A DNA stretch of 64,000 bases from Candidatus Agathobaculum pullicola (GCA_019115085.1 DXEF01000017.1:1-64000); one strand, 5' to 3'; shown: positions 35,576-45,962, counted from the stretch's first letter. Notes: generated by a model not told the origin, from the sequence alone. Numbers and translations are program-made.

Positions 35576-36279
35576 CCGGTACAATGCGCGACCTGCTCGA
35601 GCGGGCAGCGGCGGGGGATCGCGATGCGGAAGCGCAGCTGATCGAGGGCAACAGCGGACTTATCTGGTCGATTGCGCGGCGGTACTATGGGCATGGCGTA
35701 GATCCGGATGACCTGTATCAGCTGGCCTGTGTAGGCTTTATCAAGGCGGTGCGAGGCTTTGACGCAGCGCTCGGCAACGAGTTTTCTACTTATGCGGTGC
35801 CCAAAATTGCGGGCGAGATTCGACGGTTTTTGCGGGATGACGGCGCGGTCAAGGTCGGGCGCGCGGTGAAGGAGCGCGCGATGCGTGTGCGGCGCGTTCA
35901 GGCTGGGCTGGAGGGGCGCACCGGACGTTCGCCTACTGTGACCGAGGTTGCCGCCGCGGCCGGACTGACCGTGGAAGAGGTCGCCTCCTGCGAGCAGGCC
36001 GATGTGACGGTGGATTCGTTTGAGCGTGAGCTGTCCGGCGGCGGGCGGCTGGGCGATCTGGTGGGCGACGAGGGAATGGAGGAGCGCACCTGCCTGTACC
36101 TGTCGCTGGGCGAGGCGATTGGCACATTGCCGGAGCGTGAGCGGCAGGTGCTTTCGCTTCGTTTTTCGCGCGACCTGACCCAACAACAGGTGTCTAAAAT
36201 CATTGGCGTGTCACAGGTGCAGGTGTCGCGTATTGAAAAACGCGCGATAGAAGCGCTGCGTAAAAAACTGATAGAATAG
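35572..36279 (+). CDS. sigF: Sporulation sigma factor SigF
   Basis: 235 residues. Region 2 (GLIWSIARRYYGHGVDPDDLYQLACVGFIKAVRGFD, then FSTYAVPKIAGEIRRFLRDDG) and regions 3-4 (LPERERQVLSLRFSRDLTQQQVSKIIGVSQVQVSRIEKRA). First compartment-specific sigma factor of the forespore. The GTG start forms a GTGA overlap with spoIIAB. Shows that the organism is a spore former or descends from one. Confidence 0.95.
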   Translation: MTGTMRDLLERAAAGDRDAEAQLIEGNSGLIWSIARRYYGHGVDPDDLYQLACVGFIKAVRGFDAALGNEFSTYAVPKIAGEIRRFLRDDGAVKVGRAVKERAMRVRRVQAGLEGRTGRSPTVTEVAAAAGLTVEEVASCEQADVTVDSFERELSGGGRLGDLVGDEGMEERTCLYLSLGEAIGTLPERERQVLSLRFSRDLTQQQVSKIIGVSQVQVSRIEKRAIEALRKKLIE

Positions 36280-36390
36280 AGCGGGCAGCATGCGGGATGC
36301 GGCCCGCTTTTTTGATGCCGGAAGATTGACATTGACAGGCCGCGCAGGCTGGGTTAAACTGAAAGCAGATACTGGAAAGGGGTGGAAACG

Positions 36391-36834
36391 ATGAGGAAAA
36401 CGGTGCGGAAATCGGTGATTATCTGGGCGGTGGGTCTGGCAGTGATCTGGGTGATGATCGTGCTTGCCATATCGCTTTCTCCCACGATGCAGGGCAGTAT
36501 CCCGTATTTCGGCAGCTTTGGCAGCCGCACAATGTGGGTTGCGGCCACGCTGGCCGCAGCGGTATATCTGTTGCCCGCGGTACTGTACGGTGTGGGACAA
36601 CACTGGGCCAAATATCTGCTTGCGGTCATCAACGGCGCGGTGATGGTGACCACGCTTGTGCTGCTCGGCCTGATGGTGGTGATGACGCTGTTTCAGATCG
36701 GTGGCGAAGGCTGGTATGTCATGGGCTCCGACCGCTGGTTTATTCTGGTGGCGGTGCTGGGCGTTGCGGCGTTTGCCGCGGGATTTCTGTGGTTCCGGGC
36801 CGCGTTTCCCGTGCGTGGGTCGGATAAGGTGTGA
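36391..36834 (+). CDS. Small four-helix membrane protein
   Basis: 147 residues with four predicted transmembrane helices (VIIWAVGLAVIWVMIVLAISL; MWVAATLAAAVYLLPAVLYGV; YLLAVINGAVMVTTLVLLGLM; WFILVAVLGVAAFAAGFLWF). Start at 36391 after AAAGGGG; an in-frame GTG at 36382 overlaps that site. No family recognised. It lies after sigF with its own short leader and before a terminator facing pcrA. Confidence 0.6.
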   Translation: MRKTVRKSVIIWAVGLAVIWVMIVLAISLSPTMQGSIPYFGSFGSRTMWVAATLAAAVYLLPAVLYGVGQHWAKYLLAVINGAVMVTTLVLLGLMVVMTLFQIGGEGWYVMGSDRWFILVAVLGVAAFAAGFLWFRAAFPVRGSDKV

Positions 36835-36844
36835 GAAAACAAGA

Positions 36845-36884
36845 GAAAAAGGCGGCTGCCAATCGGCAACCGCCTTGCTTTTTA
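36845..36884. terminator. Bidirectional terminator between convergent genes
   Basis: AGGCGGCTGCC pairs with GGCAACCGCCT (one mismatch) with T-rich sequence on both outer sides; serves the membrane protein gene (plus) and pcrA (minus). Confidence 0.75.
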
Positions 36885-36890
36885 CATTTT

Positions 36891-39296
36891 TCAGATTTTC
36901 TGCATGAAATTAGCCGCTGCCTTGGCCATCAGCCGCTTGGTGCCTTTCTGGTCGAACGCGATTTCGAGCAGTGCGTCATTTCCCATCGGTTTTACCGATA
37001 CGATCATGCCGTCGCCAAAGGCCTTGTGGTGCACGCGACAGCCCGCCGGGAAATCCGGCAGCGGCGCGCCTGCCGCTTTGGGAGCAGCAGCAACCGAGGA
37101 CGCGGATGAAAGCGTGCGCGCACGAGTGATTTGTGCGCGGGGCAGGCCGGGCTCGGGCTGGGTGGCCGAGGAAAACATGCGGCTTTCCACGATGTTGCTG
37201 TCGAGCAGCTCACGCGGCATTTCGTCGATGAAACGGGAGGGATGTGCGTACTGCGTGCGGCCGTACAGCAGACGGCGCTCGGCGCAGGTGAGATAGAGCT
37301 GTTCTCTGGCGCGTGTGACCGCAACATAGCAAAGCCGCCGCTCCTCCTCCATATCCTCCTCGCGCTCCATCGCGCGGAAGCCGGGGAACAGGCCGTCCTC
37401 CATGCCTGCAAGGAACACGATAGGGAACTCCAGCCCCTTGGCCGAGTGCATGGTCATCATCAGCACCGCGTCCTCGTCCTCGGCAGACTGGTCGGCATCG
37501 GTGTAGAGCGCCATGTTTTCCAAAAAGCCGCCCAGCGTGGGCGCTTCGTTCTTTGCCTCATAGTCGACGATGTAGGATTTCAGTTCTTCGATGTGCTCCA
37601 AACGGCCTTGTTCTTCCATGCCGCCCTTCTCCTCAAGGGCACGGCGATAGCCGGTTTTCTCAAGCAGATCGTCATATAATTCGGAGAGCGAGAGAAATTC
37701 CCGCTGCTGGCGCAGGTTTTCCATCATCACGCCGAATTTTTCCATCGCGGCAGCACTGCGCGCGAGCGGCGCAAACTGCGAGGCATTGCGCACGACGTCA
37801 TACAGCAACATACCGTTTTCCAACGCGATCTGCGAGGCGGTTTCGACCGACTTGTCTCCGATTTTGCGCGTGGGCACGTTGATGATGCGGCGCAGACGCA
37901 ACTCGTCCGCCGGGTTTTCGAGCACCCACAGATAGGCGAACATATCGCGCACCTCGGCGCGCGAGAAGAAGTCGCGGCCCTTATAGACGCGATAGGGAAT
38001 GCCTGCACGGATGAAGGCGGCGGCAATGTTATCCGAAAGGACGTTGTTGCGGTACAAAATCGCAAAATCGCCCCACCGGCGGCCTGCTTCCACACCCTCG
38101 CGGATGGTGTCTGCGATGTAAGCGGCCTCCCCCTCCTGGCTGTCCGAGCGGTGCAGGTGTATTTTCGAGCCGCCCGCCTGATCGGTCCAAAGCTCCTTGC
38201 CCTTGCGGCCGACGTTGTTTCGGATGACCTCGTTGGCGGCGCTCAGAATGTTGCCGGTTGAGCGGTAATTCTGCTCCAGACGGATGGTTTTGGCGTTTTT
38301 AAACTGCTTTTCAAACTCCAGAATGTTGGCGATGGTCGCGCCGCGGAATTTGTAGATACTCTGATCGTCGTCACCGACCACGCAGATATTCTCATAATGC
38401 CCCGCCAGCAGGCTGGTCAGCACATATTGGGCATAGTTGGTGTCCTGATACTCGTCCACCAGCACATAGCGGAATTGCCGCTGATAATAGTCCAGCACGT
38501 CCGGATTGCTTTGCAGCAGCAGGACGGTTTTCATGATGATATCGTCAAAATCGAGCGCGCACGCCTTGCGCATCTCTTTTTCGTACAGCTTGTAGACGTC
38601 CGATACTTTTTCGCGGAAGTAGTCGCCCACGGCATCCGCGGCAAACTGCTTTGGTGTCATCAGCTTGTCCTTGGCGCGGCTTATCATACTGATGACCGTG
38701 CGCGGGTCAAAGGTTTTGGTATCGAGATTGAGATGCTTCATCACATTGGTGACAACGCGCTTTTTGTCATCCTCGTCGTAGATCGTGAACGCACTGTCAA
38801 AACCCAGCAAATCGCTGTGGCGGCGCAGAATACGCAGGCAGGCCGTGTGAAAGGTGTAGGCCCAGACGTCGCTTGCCGCCTGCTCATCGGGCAAAGCCGC
38901 CAGCAGACGGTCGCGCAGCTCGCGCGCGGCCTTGTTGGTGAAGGTAATGGCGATGACCTGCCATGGGCGCGCGGCGTCGACCGCGCACAGCTTTTCGGCG
39001 CGCGCGCGGTTTTCCGGCTTGGGTGCGGTCAGGTATTCGGTCAGGAACAGAAGATCAGCCTCGGTTGCGCCCTCAGGGGCAAATTCGCTGGTCAGTCCCT
39101 GCCCAAAGCGCAGGATGTTGACGATGCGGTTGATGAGCACGGTGGTCTTGCCGCTGCCCGCGCCTGCCAGAATGAGCAGCGGGCCTTCGGTGGTGAATAC
39201 CGCCTCTCGCTGGCGGTCATTTAAGTGCGCAAAGGATTGCTCGATAATCGCGCGCCGCACGGCGGCATATTTTATGTCAAATTTGGTCGGTTCCAT
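36891..39296 (-). CDS. pcrA: ATP-dependent DNA helicase PcrA/UvrD
   Basis: 801 residues. SF1 helicase motifs: Q motif LNDRQREAV, Walker A ILAGAGSGKTTVL, motif II DEYQDTNYAQ, motif III GDDDQSIYKFRGA, motif IV LEQNYRS, motif V MMTMHSAKGLEFP, motif VI VAVTRAREQLYL. The C-terminal block (GCRVHHKAFGDGMIVSV) is the RNA-polymerase-interacting Tudor-like region of PcrA. Unwinds DNA in repair and replication. Start at 39296 with GAGGAG upstream. Confidence 0.95.
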   Translation of the reverse strand: MEPTKFDIKYAAVRRAIIEQSFAHLNDRQREAVFTTEGPLLILAGAGSGKTTVLINRIVNILRFGQGLTSEFAPEGATEADLLFLTEYLTAPKPENRARAEKLCAVDAARPWQVIAITFTNKAARELRDRLLAALPDEQAASDVWAYTFHTACLRILRRHSDLLGFDSAFTIYDEDDKKRVVTNVMKHLNLDTKTFDPRTVISMISRAKDKLMTPKQFAADAVGDYFREKVSDVYKLYEKEMRKACALDFDDIIMKTVLLLQSNPDVLDYYQRQFRYVLVDEYQDTNYAQYVLTSLLAGHYENICVVGDDDQSIYKFRGATIANILEFEKQFKNAKTIRLEQNYRSTGNILSAANEVIRNNVGRKGKELWTDQAGGSKIHLHRSDSQEGEAAYIADTIREGVEAGRRWGDFAILYRNNVLSDNIAAAFIRAGIPYRVYKGRDFFSRAEVRDMFAYLWVLENPADELRLRRIINVPTRKIGDKSVETASQIALENGMLLYDVVRNASQFAPLARSAAAMEKFGVMMENLRQQREFLSLSELYDDLLEKTGYRRALEEKGGMEEQGRLEHIEELKSYIVDYEAKNEAPTLGGFLENMALYTDADQSAEDEDAVLMMTMHSAKGLEFPIVFLAGMEDGLFPGFRAMEREEDMEEERRLCYVAVTRAREQLYLTCAERRLLYGRTQYAHPSRFIDEMPRELLDSNIVESRMFSSATQPEPGLPRAQITRARTLSSASSVAAAPKAAGAPLPDFPAGCRVHHKAFGDGMIVSVKPMGNDALLEIAFDQKGTKRLMAKAAANFMQKI

Positions 39297-39330
39297 GGGG
39301 CTCCTCGTTTCATTTTGAAGATACGAAACC

Positions 39331-39359
39331 AGTATAGCATAAACCGGGAAAGAAAACAA
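39331..39359 (-). promoter_or_regulatory. pcrA promoter
   Basis: On the minus strand, TTGTTT (39354-39359), 17 bases, TATACT (39331-39336). Confidence 0.6.
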
Positions 39360-39380
39360 ATGTTCTTATGCTGCGCGCAT

Positions 39381-39411
39381 AAAAAAGCCGCCCTGTGGGG
39401 CGGCTTTTTTT
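39381..39411. terminator. feoB terminator
   Basis: AAAAAAGCCGCCC pairs with GGGCGGCTTTTTT. The stem overlaps the last codon region of the feoB 3' half (stop at 39410-39412) and has T-runs both ways. Confidence 0.88.
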
Positions 39412-40244
39412 AGGCGAGTCCGATGAGTGTACATACACCATGCACCGCAAGACAGAGCGCAAGGCCGAACGCGGTCGGTAGCGCGACGGCGGCAAGTGTC
39501 CATTTGATGCTGTGTGTTTCCTTCCAGATGGTCAGGCAGGTGGTCGAGCACGGCCAATGCGCCACGGAAAACACCAGCGTGCACAGTGCGGTGCAGACGG
39601 TCCAGCCGTTGGCCAGCAGCAGCGTGCGGAATGCGGCAAGATCGGCAACATCCGCGATGGAGCCGGTGGCAAGGTAGCCCATGACGATGAGCGGCATGAC
39701 CAGCTCGTTGGCCGGAAAGGCAAGGACAAAGGCAAGTAGGATTACACCGTCCAGACCGAACAGCCGACCTGCGGGGTCGAGCAAGGCGGTCAGGTGCGAA
39801 AACACCGATATGCCACCGATATCAAGGTTGGCCAGCAGCCAGATGAGCGCGCCCGCGGGCGCGGCAACCGCCGCCGCACGACCGAGCACAAACAGAGTTC
39901 GGTCAAAGACGCTGCGCACAATGACCTGCCCGATCTGCGGGGCGCGGTAGGGTGGCAATTCGAGGGTGAAAGAGGAGGGAGCGCCTTTCAGTACGGTTGC
40001 TGACAGCAGGCGCGAGGCCGCAAGGGTCAGCATCACGCTGCCCGCGATTACGGCGGTGAGCAGCAGCGCGCCGCCCGCTGCGCTGTCCGTGAAAAACACG
40101 GCACATAGGAAAATCAGCAGTGGGAACCGCCCATTGCAGGGCGCAAACGTGTTGGTCAGAATGGCGATGAGCCGCTCGCGCGGCGAGTCGATGATGCGGC
40201 AGCCGGTCACGCCGCAGGCGTTGCATCCGAAGCCCATGCACATG
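39410..40244 (-). pseudogene. feoB: feoB, 3' half (interrupted by 14-kb element)
   Basis: C-terminal 275 residues of the ferrous iron transporter FeoB, beginning in the middle of the protein: MCMGFGCNACGVTGC, then IIDSPRERLIAILTNTFAPCNGRF, followed by the second gate domain and C-terminal helices. The open frame continues into the element up to 40312, but those residues are unrelated and have no ribosome binding site. The frame is undamaged to its stop. Joined at GCACATG (40238-40244 = 54280-54286) to the 5' half it gives ACGKQSLTMC-MGFGCNACG, a continuous FeoB of 646 residues. Translation of this half alone is doubtful. Confidence 0.93.
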
Positions 40245-40263
40245 CTTGGGTAAAAAGAGGATG
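40221..40263. other. Left attachment site (attL) of the feoB element
   Basis: feoB sequence to the left, the shared core GCACATG (40238-40244), then the element arm TGCTTGGGTAAAAAG. Likely crossover dinucleotide CA at 40241-40242, inferred from the symmetry of the reconstructed attP. Confidence 0.85.
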
Positions 40264-40368
40264 CGATGCTGATGCGCACCGCTTTCGGGAGATTCGCTTT
40301 GTCATGCGTCAATCGTAACGGGAAACTTGGAACAATGTAGAAAGTGTTCGTAAATATGCAAAGAAAGA

Positions 40369-40397
40369 TTGAAGTTTCGGCTGTATCAGGCTATAAT
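40369..40397 (+). promoter_or_regulatory. Promoter of the transglutaminase-like SLH gene
   Basis: TTGAAG (40369-40374), 17 bases, TATAAT (40392-40397). Confidence 0.75.
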
Positions 40398-40512
40398 AAA
40401 GACAAATATTGCAAGCAATCCCCAAACATGCAGGCAACCGGGGGCAGTCCTCTCCGGATGAGAGCGCAATCCTTATTCAAGCAACCGGACTGCACGAAAA
40501 AACAAAGGAGGA
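40398..40512 (+). promoter_or_regulatory. Structured 5' leader of SLH gene, identity unknown
   Basis: The roughly 120-base leader holds a 7-bp stem (GCAGTCC 40444-40450 with GGACTGC 40487-40493) enclosing a small hairpin (TCTC/GAGA around CGGAT), and three similar CAAGCAAYCC-type boxes. I do not match it to a known riboswitch class. It could also simply be a stable leader. Confidence 0.35.
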
Positions 40513-40520
40513 ATACCAAT

Positions 40521-43500
40521 ATGAGAAGAAAGGGCTTGGCCATACTGCTGACCTTGGCCATGCTGCTGGGTATGTTTCCAACCGCAGCACTGGCGGCGGG
40601 ACCGCAAGACCAATTGGAGTCCCGGCAGGAGCAGATCGTGGAAAGTGAGACGGTCACCGTTGATACATCAGGCGTGGACCTGCCGGACAACGATGAACTG
40701 TTCGCCGGGTATGTGCGGCAATTGCTGTACCCGAAGTCTGGCGATGCCGTGCTGTTTCGCAGCTATGGCGAAACAGCGCTGACAAACGATTTAGACAAAG
40801 CGATCTATGAAAAGCTGAAAGAAAAGATTGAGTATGTAGCTGCAAACGGCGGCTCAACCGAGTTTACGCTGACGCTGCAAGACTTGGGTATTAAGGAATC
40901 GTGGACCACAGGCGAGGTTGGCATATCCGCTTGGATAGAAAACGGTGGGTTTACACAAGAAGCGAAAAATGCGATCCAGACGCAAATTTTCACACAGGAT
41001 GCCAGAAAAATCATCAACTTGCTGATGATTGACTGCCCCTATGAGCTGTATTGGTTTGATAAAACAGCGGGCTATAGCAGCTCTGCTTATCCGTCTGCAT
41101 CGGTTGACGGCGACACCTTAACCTTTCAGGGCGGGTTGAAATTTTCGTTTATTGTCGCGCAGGCATATCAGGAGAGCGCCAACCAGTACAGGGTGAGCAG
41201 CAGCAAGGTTTCTGCGGCAACGACGGCCATTCAGAACGCTAACCAGATTGTTGCGGACAACCAAGGTAAAACCGACTACGAAAAGCTGGAAGCCTATAAA
41301 AATGAAATTTGCACGCTGACCGATTATAACAACGCAGCCGCTTCCGGTAGCACCACGCCCTACGGGGACCCGTGGCAGCTCATCTATGTGTTTGACAACG
41401 ATCCCGGTACCACGGTTGTTTGTGAGGGTTATGCAAAGGCGTTTCAGTATCTGTGCGATAAGTCGCAGCTGACCAATACAACTTGCTACACGGTTACCGG
41501 CATGATGAGCGGCGGTACGGGTGCAGGCCGCCATATGTGGAACATCGTCAAGATGAATGATCAGAACTATCTGGTTGACGTGACCAACAGCGATGCAGGA
41601 ACGGTCGGTGCAAGCGGTGGGCTGTTCTTGGATGCGCCGCAAGCAGGCGGCAGCATGGAAACCGGCTACACCTTCACCGCGGGCAATAAAAATATTACCT
41701 ATACATATGATGCGGACATCATGAACCTGTACGGCAATGCGATCCTCACACTGTCGGAGACGGGATACCAGCAGCAGACACCGATTGCGGGCACAGTGAC
41801 CATTGACGGCACGCCGAAGATCGGTGAAACGCTCACGGCAAACACCAGCGGTATCACGACGCCGGCATCCGGTGCTTCTTTCACCTACAAGTGGTATCGA
41901 GACGATGCGGTGATTGGCAGCGCGACTGGACAGACCTACATCCCTGTAGCGGCGGATGCGGGCAAGGCCCTGAAGGTTGAGGTCATGGCGGCAAACCATT
42001 CCGGCAGTGTGATGAGCGCTCCGACTGCCGCGATAGAGAAAAAGGATGCGCCGCAAGCGCCTACGGGCTTTGCCGTGACAGAAGTTACCGATACGTCGAT
42101 TACCGTTACGGAAAATGCGGATTGGGAATATCGTTTGGGGGCGGATGGCGTTTGGCAGACATCCAATACCTTTACCAATCTGACAGCCAATACACCATAT
42201 CAGATTTACGCCCGCGTAGCGGAAACAGAGGATACCAAGCCGTCTGATGCGTCCCAGCCGCTGTCGGTCACCACCGCGGCCGCGCAGATCCGCGCGGTAA
42301 GCGTGACGGTCGCTGCACCGGAAAAGAACGGTACACCGGCGACTAAGGACAACATAACCGTTTCCGAACCTGCGGGCGGCGTAGCGGTAAGCAGTGTGGC
42401 GTGGTCGGTAGACGGTGCGCCGTTTGCTGGGAACAAATTTGCTGGCGGTACGGCATATACGGTTGCCATTACCCTGACGGCGGACGCAGACCAGAGCTTT
42501 GCAAGCCCGACGTCGGTAACGCTGAACACCGACAGTGCGCAGAACATCACACCCGATGGAAGCGGCAATCTGGTCATTACCAAAACCTTCCCTGCAACAG
42601 CCGCGAAAACGGTGACGGGGCTTACGGTCATGACCCAGCCGACCAAAATGGAATACGTCACGGGCGAGAACTTCGATAAAACCGGCATGGTGGTTAAAGC
42701 AACCTATGATGATGGCACGACCGATGACAACTTCACCGATTATACTGTGGAAGGCGGCAATAACCTTGCGAAAGGCACCGCTTCGGTAACCATCAAGGCG
42801 GGCAGTGCATCTGCAACGGTGGCAATCACGGTAAAGGGTGTTTTGACAGCAACCGACTTTACCTATACAGCGCCTGCAAGCCTTATCTATGACGGACAGC
42901 CCAAACAGGCACAGGTACAGGCAAACAGCGGCATTACCGGCATTGGTGCAATAACGGTCAAGTATAATGGCAATGCTGCCGCGCCCATGGACGCAGGCAC
43001 TTACGCGGTGACCTTTGACGTAGCAGCGGGCACAGACTATGCCGAGGCAGCCGGCCTGTCCGCAGGCACGTTCACTATTGCAAAGGCGACACCGACCATT
43101 ACCGTAAATGATCTGACAGTTACGATTAATAAAACGGCCCCGCTGGGCGCGTCCATTGTGCCGGCTGATTTGATGCTGTCCTATCAGAGTGGCAATGATA
43201 CTATCGCCACAGTGGACCAAAGCGGAAATGTAACCGGCAAGGCGGTTGACAGCACTACCATCACGGTTTCCTACGCGGGCAACAGCAACTACAATACCGC
43301 AGAGAAGATTGTTACGGTGACGGTCACGGATAAGACGCCGATTGCGGTAACATTTGCCGATGCGGCAAGCAAGCCGTACACCGATGCCGGTTACAAGCTG
43401 GGCGAACAGTTCACCGCAGCAACGGTGGGGAATGGCATAGATGGCAAAACAGCAAGGTATCGTTACAACGATCAGGAGTATGATGCGCTGTCCGAGTTGC

Positions 43501-45878
43501 CTGCGGTAACGGCCGTCGGCATCTACACGGTCACAGCGTTCTATGAGGATGAAACCTACTACGGCGAACAATCGGCCACATTTACCATCACAAAGGTGGA
43601 TCAGGCGCAGATGACGATCAGCAGTGCCGATGCTGTCCGCTTTGGACAAACGCTTACGCTGACCACCGAGGGCGGCTCGGGCACCGGTGCGGTGACCTAT
43701 TACGTCACGGATGGCACGGGCAGTGCGTCTGTCAGCGGCAACGTGCTGACCCCGACTAAAGCGGGAGATGTGACGGTCACCGCTGTAAAGGCTGCGGATG
43801 CCAACTATAACGAGATAACTGCCACGCAGACTGTCACGATCGACAAGGCAGAGGCGGCAGAAGCCATGAAAACCGCTTCCGGTACAGTAGTGGCCGGTGC
43901 GCAAGGTTCGGTCACCCTGCCCGCCCTGCCTGCCGGCGCAGCCTATGGAGCGGTCAGCCTCGGTGCAGGCACTACGAACGATACTGTAGTCAGCCCGAGC
44001 GTCAGTGGCGGTAAACTGATCTACACCGGCGGCAGCACAGTGGCGGTCGGCACAGCGTATACAGTTACCGTTGCGGTCAATGGCGGTGATAATTACAATG
44101 ACTTCACCATCACCGTTACGCTGACCGGCAGCAACAGACTCACCCCGACCCTGAAGGTCAATCCGATAAATGTTACCTACACCGGAAAGGATGTACCCGC
44201 CTCGGCCATCACAGGCACGGCTCAAGATGGCGATAAGACGGTATCCGGCACATGGAGCTGGGACACCGGCAAACCTGCACCGAAGAATGTGGCGGACAGC
44301 GGCGCGTATGAAGTGCGCTTTACCCCTGACGATGAAGCGTATGCTTCAGGTACGACAACCGTTCAGGTAACCATTTCCAAGGCTACCCCCACCGGCGCGC
44401 CCAAGTATACGGCGATTACTACCAATGGAAAAACGCTTGCTGATGCCGGGCTGACCACAACGGGCGGCACATTTAATGTGCCCGGCACAGTTGTGTGGGA
44501 ACAGGCGGCAAAGACCGAGGTGGCGGCCAATACCGCTTACAAATGGGTATTCACGCCCAACGATACGGCAAACTATAACACGCTGACCGGCTCTATCACG
44601 CTGTGGAATCGTTCGTCGGATAGCTCCGACACGACCGATGATCGTTCCGACCCGGTTTCGCAGCCCTCGACCAGCGGCGGCACGTCCACTGTTATCATGG
44701 ATGTAAATTCGTCTGTGTCCGGCACGACGGCCAGCGCTACGGTTTTCACCTTGACTATGAATACCGCGGTGGAACGGGTGCTCAATGCTGCGGAGAAAAA
44801 TGGCACTGATCCGGTTGTTGTCATCAGCGTGGATACATCCAGCCGCGCGGACGGCATGAAGGTTACGCTGCCGGTATCCTCGCTGAAAACGCTGGGTAAG
44901 CACGCTTATGCAACGCTAACGGTTGTTTCGGATGTGGCCGAGGTTACGCTTGACAGCGACGCGATTAGCGCGGTCACCTCGCAGGCGGTCAGCACGATAA
45001 CGCTGTATGTTACGCCCGTAGCTACCAGCGAGCTGAACGGCCTCCAGAAAGAGGCAGTGGGCACTGCACCGGTGTTTGACTTGTCGTTCAAGAGCGGGAA
45101 CACCACCATTTCGGACTTTGACGGTGGCCGCGTGACAATCACTCTGCCGTACACGCTCAAGTCCGGCCAGACTGCTGCCGGTATTGTCGTTTGGTACATG
45201 GACAACAATGGTAACCTGACCGCATGTGACACAACCTACAATACCAGCCGTCGCGAAGTGACGTTTACAACCACGCACTTTTCCAAGTATGTCATCGGCT
45301 ACGAGGAGCCGGAGCAGATCTGGATGAACCCCTACTCCGATGTTTACCGTGGCGCATGGTATTACGATGCGGTGCAATTTGTCACGGATAAGGGCCTGAT
45401 GAATGGCACGGCTGCTGCACGCTTCTCACCCGACGAGACAACTACCCGCGCGATGATTGTCACGATTCTGCATCGCTTGGAAGGCAAGCCGGTGGTTAAC
45501 TACGCCATGCGGTTTGACGATGTGGCTTCGGGACAGTGGTATACCGAGGCCATCCGCTGGGCGGCGGCCAACAATATCGTTACCGGCTACGGCGATGGTA
45601 CATTTGGCCCGGAGGACACGATCACGCGTGAGCAGATGGCTGCGATTCTGTACCGTTATGCGCAGCACAAGGGCTATTCAGTCAGCACGACCGGCAGTCT
45701 GAGCGGCTACGCGGATGCGAATGCCATCAGTAATTACGCCACCGCAGCGTTCCACTGGATCTGCGGTCGCGGTATTATGGAAGGGACTACAACTACCACG
45801 CTCGGCCCGGCGGAGTCCGCCACCCGTGCGCAGGTCGCTACCATTTTGCTGCGGTTCTGCGGCGTGTACAACGTGTAA
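40521..45878 (+). CDS. Transglutaminase-like, Ig-repeat, SLH-anchored surface protein
   Basis: 1785 residues from the ATG at 40521, set by AAAGGAGG. Signal peptide 1-27 ending ALAAG. Residues about 240-390 form a transglutaminase-like domain with a Cys301-His338-Asp353 triad (TVVCEGYAKAFQYL; GRHMWNIV; YLVDVTNSD). A long array of Ig-like, fibronectin-like and MBG/YDG-type repeats follows (about 410-1370), then a Ser/Thr-rich linker, a further domain and three S-layer homology repeats (about 1601-1785). Exported and bound to the wall. The domain may cleave or cross-link peptides; its partner is unknown. First cargo gene of the feoB element. Confidence 0.88.
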   Translation: MRRKGLAILLTLAMLLGMFPTAALAAGPQDQLESRQEQIVESETVTVDTSGVDLPDNDELFAGYVRQLLYPKSGDAVLFRSYGETALTNDLDKAIYEKLKEKIEYVAANGGSTEFTLTLQDLGIKESWTTGEVGISAWIENGGFTQEAKNAIQTQIFTQDARKIINLLMIDCPYELYWFDKTAGYSSSAYPSASVDGDTLTFQGGLKFSFIVAQAYQESANQYRVSSSKVSAATTAIQNANQIVADNQGKTDYEKLEAYKNEICTLTDYNNAAASGSTTPYGDPWQLIYVFDNDPGTTVVCEGYAKAFQYLCDKSQLTNTTCYTVTGMMSGGTGAGRHMWNIVKMNDQNYLVDVTNSDAGTVGASGGLFLDAPQAGGSMETGYTFTAGNKNITYTYDADIMNLYGNAILTLSETGYQQQTPIAGTVTIDGTPKIGETLTANTSGITTPASGASFTYKWYRDDAVIGSATGQTYIPVAADAGKALKVEVMAANHSGSVMSAPTAAIEKKDAPQAPTGFAVTEVTDTSITVTENADWEYRLGADGVWQTSNTFTNLTANTPYQIYARVAETEDTKPSDASQPLSVTTAAAQIRAVSVTVAAPEKNGTPATKDNITVSEPAGGVAVSSVAWSVDGAPFAGNKFAGGTAYTVAITLTADADQSFASPTSVTLNTDSAQNITPDGSGNLVITKTFPATAAKTVTGLTVMTQPTKMEYVTGENFDKTGMVVKATYDDGTTDDNFTDYTVEGGNNLAKGTASVTIKAGSASATVAITVKGVLTATDFTYTAPASLIYDGQPKQAQVQANSGITGIGAITVKYNGNAAAPMDAGTYAVTFDVAAGTDYAEAAGLSAGTFTIAKATPTITVNDLTVTINKTAPLGASIVPADLMLSYQSGNDTIATVDQSGNVTGKAVDSTTITVSYAGNSNYNTAEKIVTVTVTDKTPIAVTFADAASKPYTDAGYKLGEQFTAATVGNGIDGKTARYRYNDQEYDALSELPAVTAVGIYTVTAFYEDETYYGEQSATFTITKVDQAQMTISSADAVRFGQTLTLTTEGGSGTGAVTYYVTDGTGSASVSGNVLTPTKAGDVTVTAVKAADANYNEITATQTVTIDKAEAAEAMKTASGTVVAGAQGSVTLPALPAGAAYGAVSLGAGTTNDTVVSPSVSGGKLIYTGGSTVAVGTAYTVTVAVNGGDNYNDFTITVTLTGSNRLTPTLKVNPINVTYTGKDVPASAITGTAQDGDKTVSGTWSWDTGKPAPKNVADSGAYEVRFTPDDEAYASGTTTVQVTISKATPTGAPKYTAITTNGKTLADAGLTTTGGTFNVPGTVVWEQAAKTEVAANTAYKWVFTPNDTANYNTLTGSITLWNRSSDSSDTTDDRSDPVSQPSTSGGTSTVIMDVNSSVSGTTASATVFTLTMNTAVERVLNAAEKNGTDPVVVISVDTSSRADGMKVTLPVSSLKTLGKHAYATLTVVSDVAEVTLDSDAISAVTSQAVSTITLYVTPVATSELNGLQKEAVGTAPVFDLSFKSGNTTISDFDGGRVTITLPYTLKSGQTAAGIVVWYMDNNGNLTACDTTYNTSRREVTFTTTHFSKYVIGYEEPEQIWMNPYSDVYRGAWYYDAVQFVTDKGLMNGTAAARFSPDETTTRAMIVTILHRLEGKPVVNYAMRFDDVASGQWYTEAIRWAAANNIVTGYGDGTFGPEDTITREQMAAILYRYAQHKGYSVSTTGSLSGYADANAISNYATAAFHWICGRGIMEGTTTTTLGPAESATRAQVATILLRFCGVYNV

Positions 45879-45962
45879 AAGTGAAAACATAGAGCAGACA
45901 CAAGATATCCATACTGTACTCCACGACTACGACATCACGAATTGAGTGGGTTACACAGGCAC

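Noticed and set aside
41118..44225. 1035-residue minus-strand open frame inside the element
   Set aside because: Antisense of the SLH surface gene, with repetitive Arg/Cys/Gly-rich translation reflecting the repeats on the other strand.
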